This document shows, in pieces, positions 4,699-10,370 of a stretch of DNA of 10,370 nucleotides. The DNA comes from Rhodospirillaceae bacterium CCH5-H10 (GTDB taxonomy: Bacteria > Pseudomonadota > Alphaproteobacteria > Reyranellales > Reyranellaceae): NCBI GenBank assembly GCA_001557035.1, contig LSKJ01000371.1, positions 1 through 10,370 on the forward strand, given 5' to 3'. The notes under the pieces were generated by a model. That model worked only from the letters and a program-made list of their open reading frames with translations. It did not search any database and was not told where the DNA came from. The translations under genes and the position numbers were made by a program. Each line of letters begins with the position of its first letter. Positions within the stretch are counted from its first letter, which is position 1.

Positions 4699-7164
4699 AT
4701 GCCGGTTTCACGTATGCTGCTCGCGTCGACGATCGCGACCGGTCTGGCGTGGCCCGCGCTCGTCCACGCCCAGAGCGAATCGCTGCCGGCGCGGCAGACG
4801 CTGGAGCAGGCACAGTCACCGCGCACCGTGAATTTCAACATTCCCGCGCAGGATCTTGATTCGGCGCTGACGCGACTGGCCGACCAGGCGGGTATCCGGT
4901 TGCTCGGCGCATCGGCTGATCTGGCGGGCAAGCACACCGCCGGCCTCTCGGGTCCGTACACCGTGGCGCAGGCGCTCAGCACGCTGCTGGCCGGCTCCGG
5001 CATGAGCTGGCGCTTCAGTGAAGCCAATACGGTCGTTCTCGAGAAACTCGGCACCGGCGCGCAGGGGTCTGGTGCCCTGCAGCTCGACCCGGTGCAGGTG
5101 CAGGGCATGTTCCCGGTGCCGTCGCAGGCGATGATCGACAATGTCCCGCCGGCTTATGCCGGCGGTCAGGTCGCCACGGGCGGCCAGCTCGGCGTACTCG
5201 GCAACCGCGACGTGATGGACACGCCGTTCAACCAGACCAGCTTCACGGCGAAGAAGGCACAGGACCAGCAGGCGCGCTCGGTGCGCGAGGTTCTGATCGA
5301 CGATCCCTCCGTTCGCTTCTATGTGCCGGATGCGGGCGTCGGCGCCGAACTCATCAACATTCGCGGCTTCAACATCCAGAACAATGCCTGGAGCTATGGC
5401 GGGCTCTTCGGACTGCTGCCGACCTACTCCGTGATGCCGGAAATGGCCGAACGTATCGAGGTCCTGAAGGGGCCGAGTGCAATGCTGAACGGCATGTCGC
5501 CATCCGGCGCAATCGGTGGCACCGTCAACATCGTGCCGAAGCGAGCTGGCGATACGCCGCTCACCCAGGCGACTCTGAATTACATCTCGGCCGCCCAGTT
5601 CGGCGGCGCCGTGGATGTCGGCCGCCGCTTCGGGAACGACCAGCAATTCGGCGTGCGCTTCAACGGCGTCTATCGCGGCGGCCAGACGAACCTCCAGTAC
5701 AATACCGACGAACGCCTCCTCGGCGTACTGGGTCTCGACTATCGCGGCGACCACGTCCGGCTCTCCGCTGACCTCGGCTACCAGTACGAATACGTTACGG
5801 GTGTAGTACCCTACCTGGGTCTGGCTGCCGGCGTGCCACTTCCCTGGGCGCCGAACGTTCGCAACAATCCCGGCGCGCAGGCATGGAGCAACAAGTGGAC
5901 GAAGGATGCCTTTGCGGTCGTCCGTGCCGAAGTCGACATGCTCGAAACGGTGACGGCGTTCGCGTCGCTCGGCGTTCATGACAGCCGCTATGGCCAGCTC
6001 TACAGCACCGATATCGTCACCATTACCAACCAGAATGGCGCGGCGCGCGGATCCCAGGCCGTCCAGAATTCCTATGCCCAGATCCTGACGGGCGAAGCGG
6101 GGGTGAGGGCGCTGGCCACGACCGGGCCCATCAGCCACGAATTCGTGTTCAGCGGGTCGATCTACGAATCGGCGAGTGGTATCGCGTCGGTCATCGGGAG
6201 GGCGTACAACACCAACATATACAACCCTGTCTACGTCGCGCCGGCCGGCCTCGCCAATCCCTCCGCGGGCAAGACCGCTACTCAGAGCCTGCAGAGCCTT
6301 GTGATTGCCGACACCCTGTCGGCCGCCGACAAACGCATCCAGCTCACCTTGGGCGGGCGACTGCAGCAGGTGGGAGCCTCCAACTTCAACGTCATCACCG
6401 GCGCCCGCACGACCAGCTATGAACAGAGCGCGCTCAGCCCTGCGGTCGCGTTGGTCTTCAAGCCCTGGCAGAACGTCTCGCTGTACGGCAACTTCATCCA
6501 GGGGCTGCAGCAGGGCACGACCGTCGGCACTGCATTTGCCAATGCCGGCGAGGTGTTTCCGCCGTTCAAGGCGACGCAGTACGAGGTTGGCGTCAAGGCG
6601 GACTGGGGCAAGTTCACGACGACGGCCAGCCTCTTCCAGATCACCCAGCCAAGCATCCTGACGAACACGGTCACGAATACCCAGTTCCTGGGCGGGGAGC
6701 AGAAAAATCAAGGCCTCGAACTGAACGTGTTCGGCGAACCCCTCCCCGGCGTTCGCCTGCTGGGCGGGGCGATGTTGCTCAATGCCCTGCTGACCAAGAC
6801 ACAGGGGGGTGCGACCGACGGCTGGACGGCGCCCTTCTCGCCGGCCCTGCAGCTCAGGGCGAGTGCCGAGTGGGATCTGCCGTTCGCGCGCGGTTTCACG
6901 GTGAACGGCCGAGTCGTCTACACCGGCTCGCAGTACATCGACACGACGCTGCCGCGGCGCAGCCTGCCGGACTGGACCCGCTTGGATATCGGCGCGCGCT
7001 ACGTCTTCGATACCGACAACAGCCCGACCGGCAATCCGGTGGCGATCCGCTTCAACGTCGAGAATCTGTTCGACAACAACTACTGGGCGGGCGGGTCCGG
7101 CGCCACGACGCTGTTCCTGGGGGCGCCACGGACCTTCCGTCTGGCGTTGACGGCGGACTTCTGA
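4699..7164 (+). CDS. TonB-dependent siderophore-type receptor with N-terminal STN signalling domain
   Basis: An 821-residue outer-membrane receptor for a ferric ligand. Residues 1-24 are a Sec signal peptide (cleavage after 'LVHA'). Residues 44-115 are the STN signalling domain ('FNIPAQDLDSALTRLADQAGIRLL', 'AQALSTLLAGSGM'), found only in transducing receptors that talk to FecR-type proteins. 'LDPVQVQG' (129-136) is the likely TonB box region. The plug is about 174-283, with 'VREVLIDDPSVRF', 'INIRGFNIQ' and 'ERIEVLKGPSAMLNG...GGTVNIVPKRA'. The beta-barrel follows and ends in 'FRLALTADF' with the usual terminal Phe. Siderophore-receptor families (FhuA/FpvA type) fit best; the ligand cannot be named. 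The ATG at 4699 follows GGGGGA with a 4-nt gap; TTG 4687 and ATG 4714 are less likely. The PepSY gene follows 28 nt downstream. Confidence 0.94.
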   Translation: MPVSRMLLASTIATGLAWPALVHAQSESLPARQTLEQAQSPRTVNFNIPAQDLDSALTRLADQAGIRLLGASADLAGKHTAGLSGPYTVAQALSTLLAGSGMSWRFSEANTVVLEKLGTGAQGSGALQLDPVQVQGMFPVPSQAMIDNVPPAYAGGQVATGGQLGVLGNRDVMDTPFNQTSFTAKKAQDQQARSVREVLIDDPSVRFYVPDAGVGAELINIRGFNIQNNAWSYGGLFGLLPTYSVMPEMAERIEVLKGPSAMLNGMSPSGAIGGTVNIVPKRAGDTPLTQATLNYISAAQFGGAVDVGRRFGNDQQFGVRFNGVYRGGQTNLQYNTDERLLGVLGLDYRGDHVRLSADLGYQYEYVTGVVPYLGLAAGVPLPWAPNVRNNPGAQAWSNKWTKDAFAVVRAEVDMLETVTAFASLGVHDSRYGQLYSTDIVTITNQNGAARGSQAVQNSYAQILTGEAGVRALATTGPISHEFVFSGSIYESASGIASVIGRAYNTNIYNPVYVAPAGLANPSAGKTATQSLQSLVIADTLSAADKRIQLTLGGRLQQVGASNFNVITGARTTSYEQSALSPAVALVFKPWQNVSLYGNFIQGLQQGTTVGTAFANAGEVFPPFKATQYEVGVKADWGKFTTTASLFQITQPSILTNTVTNTQFLGGEQKNQGLELNVFGEPLPGVRLLGGAMLLNALLTKTQGGATDGWTAPFSPALQLRASAEWDLPFARGFTVNGRVVYTGSQYIDTTLPRRSLPDWTRLDIGARYVFDTDNSPTGNPVAIRFNVENLFDNNYWAGGSGATTLFLGAPRTFRLALTADF

Positions 7165-7192
7165 GGGTCCGCTCGTGTTGCGGCCGACGTAG

Positions 7193-8713
7193 ATGGGTCC
7201 AACGTTCCGGGGGGCGATGGGCTGGCTCCACACCTGGACTGGCGTGGTGCTGGCCGGGCTGCTCTTTGCCATCTTCTGGATGGGAACGCTGAGCGTATTC
7301 GATCGCGAGATCGACCGCTGGATGATTCCGTCGACTCGGCTGGCATTGCCCGAGAAGCCGGTGTCGATCGACGCGCTGAACCCCCTGATCGGGGAGGCTG
7401 TCGCTGCACGTGCCAGTCTCTGGTCCGTGCTCCTGGCGACCGATCGGATGCCGGTCATTCGCGTGGCCTGGCGCGCTCCGTCGGGACCGGTCATGCGCTA
7501 CCTCGATCCCGCCACGGGTGCGCCCTTGCCCGATCCGGGCACGCTGGCCGGGACCCGGTTCCTCTATCCCTTCCACTACAATCTGCACATCCGCTTCGCC
7601 CAGCTCGGCTCGTGGCTGGTGGGATTTGCCGGAATGGCGATGTTGGTCCTGTGCGTTTCGGGCGTGGTCATCCATCGCAAGCTCTTCGCCGACTTCTTCT
7701 CCTTTCGGATCGGAAAGAAGCCGCGGCGGCTGATCCTCGACCTCCACAATGTCGCGGGCGTGCTCGGCCTGCCGTTTCACATCGCCATCACCCTCTCGGG
7801 CCTCATCATCTTCTATTCGGTTTACTTTTCGTCGGTGTGGCAGCTCGTCTACCAGGGCGACAGGCGCGCCTTTGGCGCGGAGGCGTTTGACCTCTTCGAT
7901 CGCGCGAGGTCGAACCAGCCGGGCAGGCTTGCTTCTCTGGACGAGATCGTTGTGCAGGCGCGAGAAGCGTGGGGAGGTGACCTCCCGCGCCTGGTGGTCG
8001 TGCGACATCCCGGCGATGCCCGCTCCTACGTGCAGGTGAGCCGCGCCGACGACAATCGCGTGCAGGCTGCGGCGGACGTCGCCACTTTCGACGGCACGAC
8101 GGGCAAGCTGCTGCACCAGCGCCTGGATGCGAAGCCCGTGGTGACGGCTTCGCGTTTCATCAGTGGCCTGCATCTCATCCAGTTCCGTCACTGGACCTTG
8201 CGCTGGTTCTATTTCGGACTGGGTCTGTTGGGCTGCGTCCTCATTGCAACAGGTGCACTGTTCTGGCTGGAATCGCGCCGTCGCCACCATGCGCAGCTCG
8301 GGCTGCGCGGGGTACGCATCGTCGAGGGACTTACGGTCGGCTCCGTGAGCGGCATTCTGGTCGCGACCCTTGCGTTCTTCGTCGTAAATCGCCTGCTGCC
8401 GCCGGGCGCGGCGTCGCTCGGCCACGGGCGGGCCGCGCTGGAAATATGGACCTTCTATCTGGTCTGGCTCGCCACCTTCGCCCATGCCTGGTGCCGTCCG
8501 GCGCGCGCCTGGGTCGAACAGTGCGTCATGATTTCGATCCTGGCCGCCGCCGCCGTGCTGCTCAACTGGACGACCACCGGTGATCACCTGGGTCGCACTC
8601 TTGGCCTACGCCACCTGTGGCCGGTCGGCGGCATGGACCTGATGCTGTTGCTGGCCGCCGGGCTGGCGGCCGGCGTGGGGCTGAAGCTCCGGCGGCGGAA
8701 GCCGGCCTCGTAG
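7193..8713 (+). CDS. PepSY-associated membrane protein, probable ferric-siderophore reductase
   Basis: A 506-residue inner-membrane protein of the PepSY/PiuB (iron-regulated membrane protein) family. About eight hydrophobic segments are seen: 14-36, 140-161, 190-213, 338-360, 379-401, 416-433, 442-460 and 480-499, with a periplasmic PepSY-like region at about 247-320. Conserved histidines on or near helices (His13, His128, His132, His161, His185, His196, His327, His333) are candidate haem ligands. Members such as FoxB reduce ferric siderophores at the inner membrane, and this protein's place directly after the receptor fits that role. The start at 7193 gives the usual family N-terminus ahead of 'MGWLHTWTGVVLAGLLFAIF' but has no clear ribosome site. 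ATG 7217 (residue 9) has a G-run close upstream and is an alternative. The gene is probably cotranscribed with the receptor gene. Confidence 0.87.
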   Translation: MGPTFRGAMGWLHTWTGVVLAGLLFAIFWMGTLSVFDREIDRWMIPSTRLALPEKPVSIDALNPLIGEAVAARASLWSVLLATDRMPVIRVAWRAPSGPVMRYLDPATGAPLPDPGTLAGTRFLYPFHYNLHIRFAQLGSWLVGFAGMAMLVLCVSGVVIHRKLFADFFSFRIGKKPRRLILDLHNVAGVLGLPFHIAITLSGLIIFYSVYFSSVWQLVYQGDRRAFGAEAFDLFDRARSNQPGRLASLDEIVVQAREAWGGDLPRLVVVRHPGDARSYVQVSRADDNRVQAAADVATFDGTTGKLLHQRLDAKPVVTASRFISGLHLIQFRHWTLRWFYFGLGLLGCVLIATGALFWLESRRRHHAQLGLRGVRIVEGLTVGSVSGILVATLAFFVVNRLLPPGAASLGHGRAALEIWTFYLVWLATFAHAWCRPARAWVEQCVMISILAAAAVLLNWTTTGDHLGRTLGLRHLWPVGGMDLMLLLAAGLAAGVGLKLRRRKPAS

Positions 8714-8728
8714 CCGCGTGGCTTCAGC
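8680..8728. terminator. Possible shared 3'-end hairpin between convergent genes
   Basis: gctgaagc (8680-8687) pairs with gcttcagc (8721-8728), with an inner ccggc/gccgg pair (8689-8693 with 8701-8705). The structure overlaps the last codons of the PepSY gene and the stop of the substrate-binding protein gene, whose stop codons are only 10 nt apart. There is no T-run on either strand, so a terminator role is tentative. Confidence 0.3.
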
Positions 8729-10292
8729 GCTTCGCGATCTCGACGTTCCAGAAGGCGATCGTCGAGGGTGGGCGGATCCAGCCCTTCGTGCGGCCGCTGA
8801 CGGCCGAGGCGCTGTACCACTCGCCGAGCGGATAGTGCGTGCCGAGCTGCAGCGCACGCTCCTGGATCTCCTCCGCGATGGCCTTGCGCTTCGCCGCATC
8901 CGGCTCCAGCGCATAGGCCTCGCGCATCGCCTCGATCCTCTCGTCGCACGACCAGCCGGCCGAGGCCTTGTCGCAGGCCGAATTGAGGAACAGCGAGGTG
9001 ATCGGGTTCACGACGTCGATGACGCCGGTGCTCGACAGGGTGATGTTCCAGCCGCGGTCTTCCGGCGGCTCCTTGCGCATCACCCGCGCGAGGTGCGTCT
9101 GCCAGTCGGCCGGCCGCATGTCGACCTTGAAGCCGACCCGTTCGAGCTGGGCCTTGGCGACGGGGCCGAGATTGGCGAGCGAGGCGAGGTCGGTCACCTG
9201 CAGCAGGACGATGGGTCGTCCGTCGTAGCCCGCTTCCTTGAGCAGCGCCTTGGCCTTCTCGACATTGCCCTCGAGCAGGCCCGCGGTGCCCTTGTCCGAG
9301 GCCAGCGGCGTGCCGCAGCCATAGTAGGTCTTGCAGAAGCGCCAGAACTTGGGATCGCCGACGGCGGCGTCGAGGAAGCCCTTCTGGTCGATGGCGTAGC
9401 CGAGTGCCAGCCGCATCTTGGGATCGTTGAACGGCGGATGGAGCCAGTTTGGCCGCAGCGCATACTGGCTGGCATAGGCGCCGCGCTGGACCTCGATGCC
9501 CTTCCGCTTCTCGACCAGCGGCAAGAGGTCGTGCGCCACCGATTCGAGGGCATCGACTTCGCTGTTCTCCAGCGCGTTCACCGCGGTCTGCGGATCGGCG
9601 ATGGAAACCCATTCGACCCGATCGACCTTGGCGACCTTGCCGCCCGCGAAGTTGGCCGGTGGCTCGGCACGCGGCACGTAGTTCGGGTTCTTCACGTAGA
9701 CGACCCGGTCGCCGGGCCGCCACTCATCTGCCTTGAACACGAACGGGCCGGAGCCGGTCGGATCCTTGATCTGCTGCGTGGCCGGTGCCTCGGCGACGCG
9801 CTTGGGCATCATGAAGGGCACGATGCCGGCCGGCTTGGCCAGCGAATCGATCACCAGCCCGTAGGGGCGGGCGAGTTCGAGGCGAATCGTCTTCGTGTCG
9901 GGCGCACTCAGCTCCTTCACGTTCGCCATCAGCTTGAGGCCGACCGGATCGCGGCTGCCCCAGCGCTTCAGCGAGGCGACGCAGTCCTCGGCCGTGACCG
10001 GCGCGCCGTCGTGCCATTTCAGCCCGTCGCGCAGGGTGAAGGTGTAGATGAGGTTCGCCGCATCGACGGTCCAGTTCCCCACCATCTGCGGCTGCGGCTT
10101 GAGATCGCCGTCGAGACCGAACAGCGTGTCGTAGACGAGATAGCCGTGGGTGCGGCTGATCTGCGCCGACGCCCAGATCGGATCGAGGATCTTCAGATCC
10201 GAGTGCATGACGATCTTGAGCGTCGATTGTGCGGCGGCCGGCGTTGCAAGAGCGAAAGCGGCGGCGGCAGCAAGCAGATGACGAAGCTTCAT
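8724..10292 (-). CDS. ABC transporter periplasmic substrate-binding protein, family 5 (peptide/nickel type)
   Basis: A 522-residue solute-binding protein of the SBP_bac_5 family (DppA/OppA-like), which delivers peptides or other ligands to an inner-membrane ABC importer. Residues 1-21 are a Sec signal peptide (hydrophobic Ala/Leu run, cleavage near 'PAAA|Q'). The family signature is at about 83-110: 'YTFTLRDGLKWHDGAPVTAED' followed by 'SLKRW'. Further family blocks are 'DPTGSGPF' (177-184), 'VVYVKNPNY' (197-205), 'MRLALGYAIDQ' (293-303) and 'AKALLKEAGYDG' (347-358). Cys320/Cys326 and Cys440/Cys449 could form disulphides in the periplasm. The start has GGAGGA (10300-10305 on the + strand) seven bases upstream. 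Permease and ATPase genes are not in the window. Another gene on this strand ends 16 nt upstream, so it is not the first gene of its operon. The ligand is unknown. Confidence 0.93.
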   Translation of the reverse strand: MKLRHLLAAAAAFALATPAAAQSTLKIVMHSDLKILDPIWASAQISRTHGYLVYDTLFGLDGDLKPQPQMVGNWTVDAANLIYTFTLRDGLKWHDGAPVTAEDCVASLKRWGSRDPVGLKLMANVKELSAPDTKTIRLELARPYGLVIDSLAKPAGIVPFMMPKRVAEAPATQQIKDPTGSGPFVFKADEWRPGDRVVYVKNPNYVPRAEPPANFAGGKVAKVDRVEWVSIADPQTAVNALENSEVDALESVAHDLLPLVEKRKGIEVQRGAYASQYALRPNWLHPPFNDPKMRLALGYAIDQKGFLDAAVGDPKFWRFCKTYYGCGTPLASDKGTAGLLEGNVEKAKALLKEAGYDGRPIVLLQVTDLASLANLGPVAKAQLERVGFKVDMRPADWQTHLARVMRKEPPEDRGWNITLSSTGVIDVVNPITSLFLNSACDKASAGWSCDERIEAMREAYALEPDAAKRKAIAEEIQERALQLGTHYPLGEWYSASAVSGRTKGWIRPPSTIAFWNVEIAKR

Positions 10293-10308
10293 GGGCGTTT
10301 CCTCCGGT

Positions 10309-10370
10309 TTATTCTTCGGCCGTGAGGCCGTTGATCGTCTGCAACGCGTGGGCTCGGAACTGGCCGAGGA
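10309..10370 (-). CDS. C-terminal end of an unidentified gene
   Basis: On the minus strand the frame LGQFRAHALQTINGLTAEE ends in TAA at 10309-10311 and runs off the window edge. Only 19 residues are visible, too few to name a family. The stop lies 16 nt before the ATG of the substrate-binding protein gene, a typical operon spacing. The other two frames also lack stops over this stretch until past the ribosome binding site, so this call rests on the spacing and the natural-looking C-terminus. Confidence 0.55.
   Translation of the reverse strand, partial: LGQFRAHALQTINGLTAEE

Noticed and set aside
4816..7494. 892-codon open frame on the minus strand, opposite the receptor gene
   Set aside because: It is antisense to a receptor with full domain structure. 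Long antisense frames are expected in GC-rich DNA, and its product is Arg/Gly/Ala-rich with no recognisable domain.
7052..8587. 511-codon open frame on the minus strand, opposite the PepSY gene
   Set aside because: Its composition (Arg, Glu, Gln, His, Pro) is typical of a shadow frame, while the plus strand encodes clear membrane helices.
8718..10325. 535-codon open frame on the plus strand, opposite the substrate-binding protein gene
   Set aside because: It is the mirror of a well-supported family-5 binding protein, is Arg/Asp/His-rich and has no domain signature.
10317..10330. cggcc-gtga-ggccg hairpin as a terminator of the upstream minus-strand gene
   Set aside because: It lies inside the coding end of that gene, is only five pairs and has no T-run; the 16-nt spacing suggests read-through into the next gene.
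1..10370. CRISPR array, tRNA/rRNA, phage or transposase genes, or an undescribed multigene system
   Set aside because: No regularly spaced repeats, RNA signatures or mobility genes were seen; all sizeable genes belong to recognisable families.

Overview
The window is GC-rich, densely coded bacterial DNA, most likely from an alphaproteobacterium (a Reyranella- or Bradyrhizobium-like soil or water organism is my guess). That rests on codon and base use, the gene families, and an intergenic palindrome whose translation gives the familiar spurious 'RPERSEGPSR' peptide. No RNA genes, CRISPR arrays, insertion sequences or phage genes are visible. No gap between genes exceeds about 205 bases.

Left part (1-2943): the 3' part of an atypical SDR/epimerase-like gene (+), a 27-bp perfect inverted repeat between convergent genes (899-986), an aldo/keto reductase (-) with an optional export signal, a 64-residue uncharacterised protein (+), and a cysteine-free carboxymuconolactone decarboxylase/AhpD-like protein (+). 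The last gene is preceded by a long stem-loop that overlaps its ribosome binding site.

Centre (2944-8713, all +): a complete iron-uptake module with cell-surface signalling. A Fur-box-like palindrome precedes a FecI-type ECF sigma factor. Then come a FecR-type anti-sigma/sensor, a TonB-dependent siderophore-type receptor carrying the N-terminal STN signalling domain, and a PepSY-type multi-pass membrane protein, probably a ferric-siderophore reductase. In the inferred circuit, low iron relieves Fur repression of the sigma gene. The receptor, on binding its ferric ligand, signals through STN to FecR, which releases or activates the sigma factor. The sigma factor then transcribes the receptor and reductase genes. 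Two copies of one bipartite element (an identical 9-mer, 16 nt, an identical 6-mer) sit before fecR and before the receptor gene, and are good candidates for this sigma factor's promoter.

Right part (8714-10370, -): a periplasmic family-5 (peptide/nickel-type) ABC substrate-binding protein, preceded 16 nt upstream by the last 19 codons of an unidentified gene that probably shares its operon. It converges on the reductase gene with 10 nt between stop codons.

The gene content is of known types. The most interesting signals are regulatory: the shared bipartite promoter element, the Fur-like box, and stem-loops that cover start or ribosome-binding regions of several genes.
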